The notes: generated from the sequence alone by a model not told the origin. A stretch of DNA of 64,000 bases from Microvirga terrestris (GCF_015694425.1 NZ_JADQDN010000005.1:279407-343406), one strand, 5' to 3'. Counted from the stretch's first letter, positions 53,570 to 63,498 are shown. Numbers and translations are program-made.

Positions 53570-56031
53570 CCCATGGGCCTCCCCCGCAATGCCTCGCAGG
53601 CGCGCAGGATCGCCTCGGGCGTCGCGGGTGCGTTGAGCGGCACGGGCTTTTCCGGATCGAGCGCATGGATCGCATCGGCCAGCGCGCAGAAGACGCTGTT
53701 CGCCAGCATGACCGGTGGTTCGCCCACGGCCTTGGAACGGTAGATCGTCTCCTCCCGGTTGGCATTGGGATAGAGCGCCACGTTGAAGGCCGCTGGCACG
53801 TCGGAGGCAACCGGGATCTTATAAGTGGAAGGAGCGTGCGTGAGCAGATGCCCCTCCTTGCTGAAGACTAGCTCTTCCGTGGTGAGCCAGCCCATGCCCT
53901 GCACGAAAGCGCCCTCGATCTGACCGATGTCAATGGCCGGGTTCAGGGAGCGGCCGACATCGTGAAGAATGTCGGTGCGCAGCAGGCGGTTCTCACCCGT
54001 GAGCGTATCGACAATCACCTCGGAGCAGGCTGCCCCATAGGCGAAGTAAAAGAAGGGTCGTCCTGTGCCTTTCGCACGATCCCAGGTGATCTTCGGCGTC
54101 TTGTAATGCCCAGCCTCGGAGAGCTGCACGCGGGCCGCGATGCATTTCTTCGCAAGTTCGTCGAAGGCGAGGCTCTGGTTGCCGATGAACACCCGGTCGT
54201 CGCGAAACTCGATCTGCTCCTCCGGCACGCCGTAAGCTTCGGACGCATAAGCGATCATGCGCTTCTTGATCGCGCCCGCCGCAATCTTCGCCGCCATGCC
54301 GTTAAGATCGGAACCGGAGGAGGCGGCCGTCGGCGAGGTGTTCGGCACCTTCGCGGTGGTCGTCGCGGTGATGCGCACGCGCTCCATGGCGATGCCGAAT
54401 TCCTCGGCCACCACCTGCGCCACCTTGATGTAGAGCCCCTGTCCCATTTCGGTGCCGCCGTGGTTCAGATGCACGGAGCCGTCCTGGTAGACATGCACCA
54501 GGGCGCCCGCCTGGTTCATATGCGTCAGCGTGAAGCTGATGCCGAATTTGACCGGCGTGAGCGCCAGCCCGCGTTTCATGATCGGCGATGAGGCGTTGAA
54601 GGCCGCGATCTCCTCCCGACGCGCACGGTAGTGCGAGGTCTCTTCGAGCGTGCGCACGAGATTGACGAGCGTGTCGGTCTCCTCCACCTCCATGCCGTAG
54701 GGCGTGACGTTCTCACCCGGCCGGTAGAAGTTGGCATAGCGCACGTCGAGCGGGTCGCGCCCCGTGACCCAGGCGATCTGGTCCATCACATGCTCGATGG
54801 CAAGCATGCCCTGCGGGCCGCCGAAACCACGGAATGCCGTGTTGGAGACGGTGTTGGTCTTGAGCCGCTTCGAGGCGATGTGGACGGAGGGCATCCAATA
54901 GGCGTTGTCGGCGTGGAACATGGCGCGGTCCACCACGCCGGCGGAGAGGTCCGCCGAATATCCGCAGCGCGCGAGCAGGTCGACCGCATAGCCCTGGATG
55001 CGTCCCTCCTCATCGACGCCCACCTTCCAGTCGCAGCGGAAGTCGTGGCGCTTGCCGGTGAGGGTGAAGTCGTCGTCGCGGTCGAGACGCAATTTGCACG
55101 GCCGTCCCGTAACACGCGCCGCGAGCGCTGCGGTCACGGCCCATTGCGTCGCCTGACTCTCCTTGCCGCCGAAGCCACCGCCCATGCGGCGCGTCTCGCA
55201 GGTGACATAGGCATCGGGAATGTCGAGCACGCGGGCGACCACGTGCTGCACTTCCGTGGGATGCTGGGTCGAGGAATAGACATGAAAGTCGCCGTCCTCG
55301 CCCGGGATCGCTAGGGCAACCTGGCCCTCGAGATAGAAGTGCTCCTGCCCGCCGACACGGAACTGGCCTTCGAGCTTCTTAGGAGCCTGCGCGATGACGG
55401 CATCCGGATCGCCGCGGCCGTAAGAATAATCCGGCAGCACGGTCTCGCCACGCTCCAGCGCATCCTCGACCGTGATGCTCGGCGCTTCGGATTCAATCTC
55501 CATCACGGCCTTCTTGACGGCACGGCGTGCGGTGTCGCGCGTCGTGGCAACGACGGCAAAGAGCGCTTGCCCTAAGAAGCTGATCTCAGTGTCGACGAAG
55601 AGCGGATCGTCGCCGAAGGCGGGTGACACGTCATTCTTGCCGGGAATGTCCGCGGCTGTGAGAACCGCCACGACGCCGGGAACGGCGCGCACGGCGGAGA
55701 CATCGAGGGATATAAGCCGCCCGCGCGCCTTAGGCGACTGGCCGATGGCCACATGCAGCGTGCCCTCGGGCTCGCGGATATCGTCGATGTACTGCGCAAC
55801 GCCCTGGACGTGCTTCGGGCCGGAATCGTGCGGCAGGGGTTTGCGGATGTGGCGGAGGTTCTCGACACCCTCCCCTTGAGGGGGAGGGTCGGAGCGCGTC
55901 AGCGCTCCGGGGTGGGGTGGCAGCGCGACATTCGCAGATGTGGAGCTTCCCACCCCCTCCCGCGCCTCCGGCGCGACCTCCCCCCTCAAGGGGGAGGTGG
56001 AATGGGCACCGAGTCTTGGCTGCTCGTTCAT
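53566..56031 (-). CDS. xdhB: Xanthine dehydrogenase molybdopterin-binding subunit XdhB, with an in-frame repeat insertion
   Basis: The 821-residue catalytic large subunit, oxidising hypoxanthine and xanthine to urate. The molybdopterin region is conserved (MGGGFGGKESQ, NTAFRGFGGPQG, NHGGTEMGQG, TSPTAASSGSD, KAVGEPPVMLAN with catalytic Glu). The N-terminus is odd: residues about 11-56, before the normal start of homology (RKPLPHDSGPKHVQGVAQYIDDI), are encoded by a family C palindromic repeat of about 135 bp that keeps the frame. The ATG has GGAG seven bases upstream, so this extended form is what would be translated. The start lies 4 bp after xdhA. Confidence 0.93.
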   Translation of the reverse strand: MNEQPRLGAHSTSPLRGEVAPEAREGVGSSTSANVALPPHPGALTRSDPPPQGEGVENLRHIRKPLPHDSGPKHVQGVAQYIDDIREPEGTLHVAIGQSPKARGRLISLDVSAVRAVPGVVAVLTAADIPGKNDVSPAFGDDPLFVDTEISFLGQALFAVVATTRDTARRAVKKAVMEIESEAPSITVEDALERGETVLPDYSYGRGDPDAVIAQAPKKLEGQFRVGGQEHFYLEGQVALAIPGEDGDFHVYSSTQHPTEVQHVVARVLDIPDAYVTCETRRMGGGFGGKESQATQWAVTAALAARVTGRPCKLRLDRDDDFTLTGKRHDFRCDWKVGVDEEGRIQGYAVDLLARCGYSADLSAGVVDRAMFHADNAYWMPSVHIASKRLKTNTVSNTAFRGFGGPQGMLAIEHVMDQIAWVTGRDPLDVRYANFYRPGENVTPYGMEVEETDTLVNLVRTLEETSHYRARREEIAAFNASSPIMKRGLALTPVKFGISFTLTHMNQAGALVHVYQDGSVHLNHGGTEMGQGLYIKVAQVVAEEFGIAMERVRITATTTAKVPNTSPTAASSGSDLNGMAAKIAAGAIKKRMIAYASEAYGVPEEQIEFRDDRVFIGNQSLAFDELAKKCIAARVQLSEAGHYKTPKITWDRAKGTGRPFFYFAYGAACSEVIVDTLTGENRLLRTDILHDVGRSLNPAIDIGQIEGAFVQGMGWLTTEELVFSKEGHLLTHAPSTYKIPVASDVPAAFNVALYPNANREETIYRSKAVGEPPVMLANSVFCALADAIHALDPEKPVPLNAPATPEAILRACEALRGRPMG
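55866..56001. repeat. Family C palindromic repeat inside the xdhB coding sequence
   Basis: CACCCTCCCCTTGAGGGGGA at the left, CCCCTCAAGGGGGAGGTGG at the right, and internal hairpins GGAGCGCGTCAGCGCTCC and CGCGCCTCCGGCGCG form the usual structure of this family (compare 25090 and 49545). Its length is a multiple of three within a codon, and its minus-strand translation has no stop, so xdhB is interrupted but not broken. Confidence 0.85.
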
Positions 56032-56035
56032 GGCC

Positions 56036-57517
56036 CTACTCCGCCGCCTGGAGCGCGTCGCGCTGGCCGATGATGCGCGTGGCGCGGGTCTCACCCGATG
56101 CGGTCTCGCTCAAGGCCTTGAACACGAGATTGCGCGCCACCGTGGCGCGATAGGCGGCCGAGGATCTGTGGTCGTCGAGCGGCTGATAATCGCGCGCGAT
56201 CGCCGCCATGGCTTCGCCCCAGCTCGACGGCTCGTCAAGGGAGAGACCCACAAGCGCCTGCTCCGTGGCAAGCGCCCGCTTGGGCGTCGCCGCCATGCCG
56301 CCGAAGGCGACGCGAGCCTCGGTGATACGCCTGCCGTCGAGGGTTAACTTGAACGCACCCATGGCGGCCGAGATGTCCTCGTCGAAACGCTTTGAAATCT
56401 TATAGGCGCGGAAGACTTCATGGACTTTGAGCTTCGGCACCGTGATGCGGCGCAGGAACTCGCCGGGCACCCGGTCCTGCTTGCGATAGGCGATGAAGAA
56501 GTCCTCGAGCGGCATGGTGCGCGTCGCATCGCCATGGCGCAGTTCCAGCTCGGAGCCAAGCGCGATCAGCGCAGGTGCAAGATCGCCGATGGGCGAGCCG
56601 TTGGCGATGTTGCCGCCCACCGTTCCGGAAGCACGCACCTGCCAGGATCCGAAGCGGCGCATGAGTTCGCCGAGATCGGGATCGATGCGCGCGAGTGACG
56701 GGTGAGCATCGGCGTGCGTTACCGTTGCGCCGATTCCGAGCATATCGGAGGTCTCTTCGATAATATCGAGCTCCGCCACGCGCCCGAGCCAGATCACCTT
56801 CTCGATCTCGGCCATGCCTTTCGTGATCCACAGCCCCACATCGGTGCAGCCGGCCACCAGGGTGGCGTCCGGGTGCTGTGCACAAAGCGTTGCCAAAGAG
56901 TTCTCGCTGGCGGGCGCCGCAAAGAAGCGGGTCTCGTCGCCGACGAAGACATCCTGCCCGTCGGCCAGCATCGTCAGACCTTGCACATTCTGCTCGGTGT
57001 TTGCGCTGAAAGCGTCCTTAGGCTGCTCACCACAGGCCTGCAGGGCGGCATCGACGATGGGCCGGTAGCCTGTGCAGCGGCAGAGATTGCCGGCGAGCGC
57101 ATCGTTGACGGCCTCGCGGATCAGGGGCCGTTGGCCTTCGTGATAAAGCGTGAAAAGGCTCATCACGATGCCGGGGGTGCAGAAGCCGCATTGGGAGCCG
57201 TGCGCCTCCACCATGGCGGTTTGCACCGGGTGCAGTTCTCCTCCTACTGCTAAATCCTCGACCGTGACGAGCTCGGCTCCGTCGATCTGGCCGAGAAGCA
57301 GGATGCAGGCATTGACCGGCTCGTAATGCACGCGCCCGCCCCGCGGTCGGCCCAGGGCCACGGTGCAGGCGCCGCAATCGCCTTCCGCGCAACCCTCCTT
57401 GGTTCCCACGCGACGCTCCTGAAGCCTTAAGTAGTCCAGAAGCGTGGTGCGCGGATGAAAGCCTGAAACCTCGACTGCTCGTCCCTGCCGCCAGAAGCGG
57501 ATTGTCTCTCGTACCAC
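56036..57517 (-). CDS. xdhA: Xanthine dehydrogenase small subunit XdhA (2Fe-2S and FAD)
   Basis: A 493-residue iron-sulfur flavoprotein subunit. The first [2Fe-2S] cluster uses Cys43, Cys48, Cys51 and Cys71, the second Cys110, Cys113, Cys146 and Cys148 (GNLCRCTGY). Residues about 190-370 are the FAD-binding domain (LVAGCTDVGLWI, TVGGNIANGSPIGD), then the CO-dehydrogenase C-terminal domain. A GTG start with GGAGG six bases upstream is strongly favoured over longer frames. It heads the run xdhA-B-C-guaD-ureE-ybaK. Confidence 0.95.
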   Translation of the reverse strand: MVRETIRFWRQGRAVEVSGFHPRTTLLDYLRLQERRVGTKEGCAEGDCGACTVALGRPRGGRVHYEPVNACILLLGQIDGAELVTVEDLAVGGELHPVQTAMVEAHGSQCGFCTPGIVMSLFTLYHEGQRPLIREAVNDALAGNLCRCTGYRPIVDAALQACGEQPKDAFSANTEQNVQGLTMLADGQDVFVGDETRFFAAPASENSLATLCAQHPDATLVAGCTDVGLWITKGMAEIEKVIWLGRVAELDIIEETSDMLGIGATVTHADAHPSLARIDPDLGELMRRFGSWQVRASGTVGGNIANGSPIGDLAPALIALGSELELRHGDATRTMPLEDFFIAYRKQDRVPGEFLRRITVPKLKVHEVFRAYKISKRFDEDISAAMGAFKLTLDGRRITEARVAFGGMAATPKRALATEQALVGLSLDEPSSWGEAMAAIARDYQPLDDHRSSAAYRATVARNLVFKALSETASGETRATRIIGQRDALQAAE

Positions 57518-57626
57518 GATGTTCCTCCGCCGGTTCGACCCGGCTGTCTTATGGTGGGCCGGGTAGAATGGCGGAGCAAGACCTTTTCGCCAAGGGGCGA
57601 CAGAGAGGGCAGCCGATGGGCTCAGC

Positions 57627-58067
57627 CTACCAGGTGCCGGTATTGGCCATGGAAGCCCAGGGTTCCTGCGTGGGTTTGGGGTCACCGCGCTGGAGCAACT
57701 CGATGGAGATGTTGTCCGGGGTCTTCACGAAGGCCATGTAGCCGTCGCGGGGCGGGCGATTGATGGTGACGCCCGCATCCATCAGCCGCTGGCAGGTCTC
57801 GTATATGTCGTCGACCCGGTAGGCGAGATGGCCGAAGTTCCGGCCGCCGGCATAGTCGTGCTCGTCCCAGTTGTAGGTGAGTTCCAGGAGCGGCGCCTTG
57901 GTATCCTGGGCCTTCTCCACATCACCGGGAGCCGCCAGGAACACGAGGGTGAAGCGGCCCTTTTCGTTCTCGATCCGGCGCACTTCGACCAGGCCGAACT
58001 TGTTGCAGAAGAAGTCGAGGGATTGTTCGAGGTTCGACACGCGAACCATCGTATGAAGGTATTCCAT
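57627..58067 (-). CDS. gloA: Lactoylglutathione lyase (glyoxalase I)
   Basis: A 146-residue VOC-fold enzyme isomerising the methylglyoxal-glutathione hemithioacetal. The N-terminal HTMVRVSNLEQSLDFF, GFKEV-like FGLVEVRRIENEKGRF, LLELTYNWD with the metal-binding Glu, HLAYRVDDIY with His, and DNISIELLQ with the second Glu are typical. It precedes xdhA by 109 bp on the same strand, but there is no obvious functional link. Confidence 0.94.
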   Translation of the reverse strand: MEYLHTMVRVSNLEQSLDFFCNKFGLVEVRRIENEKGRFTLVFLAAPGDVEKAQDTKAPLLELTYNWDEHDYAGGRNFGHLAYRVDDIYETCQRLMDAGVTINRPPRDGYMAFVKTPDNISIELLQRGDPKPTQEPWASMANTGTW

Positions 58068-58260
58068 GATCGTCTCCGTGAGCGGAATTCACGTGATGGC
58101 GTATTTCGCCTGGAGATCAAGGGGTACCATTTTGTTGTGCGGAAAAAGCCTTGGATTTGGCCAAGATCCCGTGACTTTTAGTCCCCGCTGCGCCAAGCAG
58201 ACTGGCGGTCCCTCCCCAAGGCCCTAGAACCAACGCAACTTCGTTTCAAACGAGTACCCG

Positions 58261-60912
58261 ATGCGCACTGAGACAGCCCCCGTCATTCGCCTTGAGGATT
58301 ACCGGCCCAGTGACTTCCTGATCGACCAAGTTGAACTCGACGTGAAGCTGCACCCGACGGAGACCCGGGTGATCGCGACGCTCGCCATGAGACCCAATCC
58401 GGCCGGGCGCTCGGATGCACCTCTCGTTCTGGATGGCGACGAGTTGAACCTGAAGTCTGTGGCTCTGGACGGGCGGGTCCTGTCCGACGAGGAGTTCGAG
58501 GCCTCACCGCATTCGCTCACGATCGCGCAGGCGCCCCGCCAGGCTTTCACCCTGACCATCGAGACCGAGATCAACCCAACGGCCAATACCAAGCTGATGG
58601 GCCTATACCGCTCGAGCGGCAATTACTGCACGCAATGCGAGGCGGAAGGCTTCCGGCGCATCACCTATTTCCTCGACCGGCCCGACATTCTCTCCGTCTA
58701 TACCACGCGCATTGAGGCCGACCGGGAAGAAGCTCCGGTCCTTCTCGGCAACGGCAACCCTGTCGAGAGCGGATCGATCGACGATAGCGGCCGGCACTAC
58801 GCCGTCTGGCACGATCCGCATCCCAAACCGTCCTATCTCTTCGCGCTGGTTGGCGGTCGCCTTGGCCGCGTCGCCGAGAGTTTCACCACCATGAGCGGGC
58901 GCGAGGTGGAACTCGCGATCTATGTGGAGCCCGGCAAGGAGAACCGCGCCGATTATGCCCTGGAGGCGCTTGAGCGCTCCATGCGTTGGGACGAGCGGGT
59001 CTTTGGCCTCGAGTATGATCTCGATGTCTTCAACATCGTCGCCGTGTCAGACTTCAACATGGGCGCGATGGAGAACAAAGGCCTCAACATCTTCAACGAC
59101 AAATACGTGCTGGCGAGCCCCGAGACCGCCACCGACATGGATTATGCCCATATCGAGGCGATCATCGCACATGAGTATTTCCACAACTGGACCGGCAACC
59201 GCGTCACCTGCCGCGACTGGTTCCAGCTCTGCCTCAAGGAGGGCTTGACGGTCTTCCGCGACCAGGAATTCTCCTCCGACGAGCGCTCCCGCCCCGTGCA
59301 TCGCATCGCCGAGGTGAAGACCCTGCGGGCCCGGCAGTTCCTGGAGGATTCGAGCCCCCTCTCCCACCCGGTGCGGCCGAACCAGTATCGCGAGATCAAC
59401 AACTTCTACACTGCCACCGTCTATGAAAAGGGCGCGGAGATCGTCCGCATGCTCAAGACGATCATCGGCGAACAGGATTTCCGGCACGGCATGGATCTCT
59501 ATTTCGAGCGTTGCGACGGTACGGCCGCGACGGTCGAGGATTTCCTGAACGCCTTCGCGGAGGTCACGGGCCGCGACCTGTCGCACTTCGCCCGCTGGTA
59601 CGAGCAGTCCGGAACGCCCCGCGTCAAAGTGAAAAGCCAATACGACGAGGCTGGGCAGACCTACCGGTTGGATTTCACGCAAGTTACGCCGCCGACACCC
59701 GGCCAGGCGAAGAAGGAGCCGATGGCCATCCCGGTCGCGCTCGGTCTCGTCTCGCATGACGGATCGCCCTTGAGCGCAACCTGCGACCAGGTGGATGAAC
59801 GGGGCGTGTTCCTGTTCGATAAGGCAGCCGACAGCATCACCTTCACGGGCGTGACGTCCCTGCCGGTTCCGTCCCTGTTCCGGGGCTTCTCGGCCCCGGT
59901 GAAGGTCTCGCTCGATCTGCCCAACGCGGAATTGCTCGTCCTCCTGCGGCACGACACGGATGCGTTCAACCGCTGGCAGGCGGCGCAGACCGTTGCCATG
60001 CGGCTGCTGGCCTCCCTCTCGATCGAAGGTCAGGTTGCGGACGAGGAGATCGACGCATTCTCGACCGCCCTCTGCGCCTTCATCGACCGGGATGCCGAGA
60101 ACGACCCAGCCTTTGCGGCTCTCGTCATGACCCTTCCGAGCGAGGCCGACATCGCGCAGGAGATCGGCCAGGATGTGAATCCGGATGCGATCCATCGCGC
60201 CCGATCGGAACTGCGCCGGCGCATCGGAGCGGCTTGTTCGAAGCGCCTGCAGCGCATCTACGCGGCCTTCACCGAAACGGGACCCTACAGCCCGGATGCG
60301 GCCAGCGCCGGGCGCAGAAGCCTGCGCAATGCCTGCCTCGATCTTTTGGCCGCAGCCGATCCCATTGCCGGTGAAGCGCTTGCCTCAGCGCAGCTTGAAG
60401 CAGCAACCAACATGACGGACCGTCTCGCTTCGCTCAGCGTGCTCACGACCATCCCCGGAACTGTGCGCGATGACGCCATCGCCTGGTTCGGGGAGCGTTA
60501 CCGCAACGAGCCCCTCGTGATCGACAAGTGGTTCACGCTGCAGGCTGCGATCCCGGAGGACCAAACCCTTGAGCGGGTGAAGAACCTGATGCAGCATCCC
60601 GCCTTCTCGATCAGCAACCCCAATCGGGTCCGCTCGCTGATCGGCAGCTTCGCCATGCTGAACCAGGTTCAGTTCAACAGGGCGGACGGCGCGGGATACC
60701 GGCTCCTCGCCTCAATCGTCCTGCGCGCAGACGAACTGAATCCACAATTGGCCGCCCGCCTGCTGACCGCTTTCAGCACGTGGCGGATGATGGAAATCAG
60801 CCGGCGAAATCACGCGGAAGAGGCCCTTCGCTCCATCGCGCAAAAGCCCAATCTTTCCCGCGATGTAGGCGATATCGTGAGCCGGTCTCTTGAGGAAAGC
60901 CAAGCGAAATAA
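58261..60912 (+). CDS. pepN: Aminopeptidase N
   Basis: An 883-residue M1 zinc aminopeptidase of the E. coli PepN type. Substrate motif GAMEN is at residues 268-272; the zinc site is HEYFH (304-308) with the third ligand Glu327 (KEGLT), and the N-terminal segment GLYRSSGNYCTQCEAEGFRRITYF is typical. The four-domain length is normal. No signal peptide, so it is cytoplasmic and completes peptide breakdown. A 193-bp upstream gap holds its promoter. Confidence 0.96.
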   Translation: MRTETAPVIRLEDYRPSDFLIDQVELDVKLHPTETRVIATLAMRPNPAGRSDAPLVLDGDELNLKSVALDGRVLSDEEFEASPHSLTIAQAPRQAFTLTIETEINPTANTKLMGLYRSSGNYCTQCEAEGFRRITYFLDRPDILSVYTTRIEADREEAPVLLGNGNPVESGSIDDSGRHYAVWHDPHPKPSYLFALVGGRLGRVAESFTTMSGREVELAIYVEPGKENRADYALEALERSMRWDERVFGLEYDLDVFNIVAVSDFNMGAMENKGLNIFNDKYVLASPETATDMDYAHIEAIIAHEYFHNWTGNRVTCRDWFQLCLKEGLTVFRDQEFSSDERSRPVHRIAEVKTLRARQFLEDSSPLSHPVRPNQYREINNFYTATVYEKGAEIVRMLKTIIGEQDFRHGMDLYFERCDGTAATVEDFLNAFAEVTGRDLSHFARWYEQSGTPRVKVKSQYDEAGQTYRLDFTQVTPPTPGQAKKEPMAIPVALGLVSHDGSPLSATCDQVDERGVFLFDKAADSITFTGVTSLPVPSLFRGFSAPVKVSLDLPNAELLVLLRHDTDAFNRWQAAQTVAMRLLASLSIEGQVADEEIDAFSTALCAFIDRDAENDPAFAALVMTLPSEADIAQEIGQDVNPDAIHRARSELRRRIGAACSKRLQRIYAAFTETGPYSPDAASAGRRSLRNACLDLLAAADPIAGEALASAQLEAATNMTDRLASLSVLTTIPGTVRDDAIAWFGERYRNEPLVIDKWFTLQAAIPEDQTLERVKNLMQHPAFSISNPNRVRSLIGSFAMLNQVQFNRADGAGYRLLASIVLRADELNPQLAARLLTAFSTWRMMEISRRNHAEEALRSIAQKPNLSRDVGDIVSRSLEESQAK

Positions 60913-61103
60913 TCTATATGAATGAAGAGGTTATGGCGTTGTCCTAGATTTCCCCAAGGGAATGCGACATAGGAAATTTTTTATTAACCTTCGGGTTCTA
61001 CTAACTAGACAAATCACCCGCTCAAGATTCTATTGTTAGTGATTCGGAGAGATGCGGCACGTCCTCCGAAACAGGACGCAAATGGTTCCGGAGGAAGCAT
61101 CGC

Positions 61104-63431
61104 ATGGCGGGGGCGGTGACCGCATGCGTACCTGCGCGTGCGGGTACGATTCTAGGTGTAACGCGTTCAGACGCGAACCTCACTTATCGACGGCTTGAGC
61201 GATATGAGCCTCTGCTCCGCCTGGCGGTTCCGGCGGTCCTGATCCTGTTTCTCATTACACTTGCAGGCAGTGCCTGGGTGCAGATCCGCGATGGCCGCAA
61301 GGACACGCTCTTCGACGCCATCAGTGACATCGACATCATCGCATCCCTCTCGGCGGCGAAGCTCGGCGCGGTTCGTGGCCCCGGCAACGCCGCGCAGGCT
61401 GCAGCCCAGCTGGAGCAGCTGGCCAAGGACATGCCGCCGAGCGCCCTGACACAGAACCGCACGCTCATGCTGGTCGATCAGGCAGGCGCCATTCAGGCCG
61501 TTTATCCGCCGATGGCGAGTGCTCCCGGCAAGCTCACCGACATCCTGGGCGAAGCGCAGCCGCTGATGCTGTTTGCCGACCGCGCCGGTGTCATGACGGT
61601 TCGGCTTCCGAGCGGCGTTGAGGGCATGGCGACCGTTCGTTCGCTTGCCGCGTCATCGGGACAGATCGCGCTCGTGCAGCCCATGCCCCACATTCTGTCG
61701 GGCTGGTGGACACGCACCATCGGTCACGTCTCGCTGCTTGGCGCCACGATCCTGGTGCTGCTTGGCATCGGCGTGGCTTATGTGATGCAGGCGAACCGCG
61801 CGCGCGCCGCCGACGAGGTCTGCGAGAAGGTGCGCGACCGGATCGATTCTGCGCTCAACCGCGGACGCTGCGGCCTGTGGGACTGGGATATTGGCCGCGG
61901 CCGGATCTACTGGTCCGACTCCATGTACGAGCTTCTCGGCTACGAGCGTCAGGACGAGTTCCTCTCCTTCGGTGAAGTGAACACCATGATCCACCCGGAG
62001 GATCAGGATCTCTTCACGCTCGCCGAGCAGCTCGCCTCCGCCAGCACCTCGCTCCTCGATTATGAGTTCCGCATTCGCAGCATCACCGGCGATTGGGTGT
62101 GGCTGCGCGCCCGCGCCGAGCTGATGAACGATCCGGACGACGCGGCAAGCCACCTTGTCGGCATCGCCGTGGACGTGACCGAGCAGCGCGGTCTCGAAGA
62201 GAAGACCGCCAAGGCCGATGCCCGCCTGCACGACGCCATCGAGGCGATCTCCGAGGCCTTCGTGTTGTGGGACGCCAACAACAACCTCGTTCTCTGCAAT
62301 TCCAAGTTCCAGAAGCTGCATGAGCTTCCGGCCGATGCGCAGTTGCAGGGCAAGTCCTATGCGGACGTGATGGCGCTCGGCCGTCCGCCGGAGGTGCAGC
62401 ATCAGTTCCTGCGCCGCGAGCAGCAGGATGTGGGCGCGCGCACCTTCGAGGCCCGCCTTCAGGACGGCCGCTGGCTGCAGATCAACGAGCGCCGCACCAA
62501 GGACGGCGGCTACGTGTCGGTGGGCACGGACATCACCGCGTTGAAGCGCCATGAGCATCGCCTCGTCGAATCCGAGAAAGAGCTCATCGCCACGGTTCTC
62601 GACCTCAAGCAGTCGCGCCAGAAGCTCGAGGCGCAGACGCACCAGCTCGCCGATCTCGCCGAGCGCTACCTCGACCAGAAGGCGCAGGCCGAAAGCGCAA
62701 ACCGGGCGAAATCCGAGTTTCTTGCGAACATGAGCCATGAGCTGCGGACCCCGCTCAACGCCATCATCGGCTTTGCGGAAGTGATGCAAAGCGGCATCTT
62801 CGGTTCGCTCGGCTCTGACAAATATGAGGAATACTGCTCCGACATCCGGTCGAGCGGCGAGTATCTCCTGTCGGTGATCAACGACATCCTCGACATGTCG
62901 CGCATCGAGGCGGGCCGCACGAGCCTGACCAAGCAGCCGATGGAGGTCCACGCCGCGATCCAGCGCGCCCTCAAGCTGGTGGGCGAGCAGACGAAGGCCA
63001 AGAACCTCGCCGTCACGGTGGATGTGAACCCAGAGGATATCGTGGTGCCCGCCGACGAGCGCGCCCTGCACCAGATCCTCGTCAACCTGCTCCAGAACGC
63101 CACGAAATTCACGAGCGACGGCGGCTGCATCACGGTGCGGACGCGCCAGGCCGGCAACGCCGTCAACATCTATGTCGAGGACAACGGCATCGGCATTCCC
63201 GATCACGCCCTGCACAAGCTCGGTCAGCCCTTCGAGCAGGTCGAGACCGAGTTCTCGAAGAGCTACAAGGGCTCAGGCCTTGGCCTCGCCATCGCCCGGT
63301 CGCTCACCGAGCTCCATGGCGGCTCGCTCCGGATCAGAAGCCAGGAAGGCGTCGGCACCATCGTGCTGGTCCACCTGCCGCTCACCGAAGCGACCCACGC
63401 GGATATCGCCCTGGCTGATGCAGCGGCTTAA
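61104..63431 (+). CDS. PAS-domain sensor histidine kinase (PleC-like)
   Basis: A 775-residue membrane kinase. Helix one is at about residues 36-58 and helix two at 208-228, enclosing a periplasmic or extracytoplasmic sensor of about 150 residues. Then come two PAS domains (about 245-362 and 372-485), a short coil, HisKA with His545 (ANMSHELRTPLNAIIGF), and an ATPase domain with N-box Asn665, G1 DNGIGIP (693-699) and G2 GSGLGLA (723-729). No receiver domain. The dimerisation segment YEEYCSDIRSSGEYLLSVIND is close to PleC/PdhS kinases of alphaproteobacterial cell-cycle control; exact orthology is uncertain. GGAGG is nine bases before the ATG. Confidence 0.88.
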   Translation: MAGAVTACVPARAGTILGVTRSDANLTYRRLERYEPLLRLAVPAVLILFLITLAGSAWVQIRDGRKDTLFDAISDIDIIASLSAAKLGAVRGPGNAAQAAAQLEQLAKDMPPSALTQNRTLMLVDQAGAIQAVYPPMASAPGKLTDILGEAQPLMLFADRAGVMTVRLPSGVEGMATVRSLAASSGQIALVQPMPHILSGWWTRTIGHVSLLGATILVLLGIGVAYVMQANRARAADEVCEKVRDRIDSALNRGRCGLWDWDIGRGRIYWSDSMYELLGYERQDEFLSFGEVNTMIHPEDQDLFTLAEQLASASTSLLDYEFRIRSITGDWVWLRARAELMNDPDDAASHLVGIAVDVTEQRGLEEKTAKADARLHDAIEAISEAFVLWDANNNLVLCNSKFQKLHELPADAQLQGKSYADVMALGRPPEVQHQFLRREQQDVGARTFEARLQDGRWLQINERRTKDGGYVSVGTDITALKRHEHRLVESEKELIATVLDLKQSRQKLEAQTHQLADLAERYLDQKAQAESANRAKSEFLANMSHELRTPLNAIIGFAEVMQSGIFGSLGSDKYEEYCSDIRSSGEYLLSVINDILDMSRIEAGRTSLTKQPMEVHAAIQRALKLVGEQTKAKNLAVTVDVNPEDIVVPADERALHQILVNLLQNATKFTSDGGCITVRTRQAGNAVNIYVEDNGIGIPDHALHKLGQPFEQVETEFSKSYKGSGLGLAIARSLTELHGGSLRIRSQEGVGTIVLVHLPLTEATHADIALADAAA

Positions 63432-63468
63432 GCCTCCCGCATCCACGACGGAGGGTTTAATTCAAAGC

Positions 63469-63498
63469 AAAGCCGGCGCTTTTCGGCGCCGGCTTTTC
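63469..63498. terminator. Rho-independent terminator after the histidine kinase gene
   Basis: AAAGCCGGCGC (63469-63479), loop TTTTCG, GCGCCGGCTTT (63486-63496) then TT. An 11-bp perfect stem. It separates the kinase gene from a convergent RTX gene. Confidence 0.85.
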
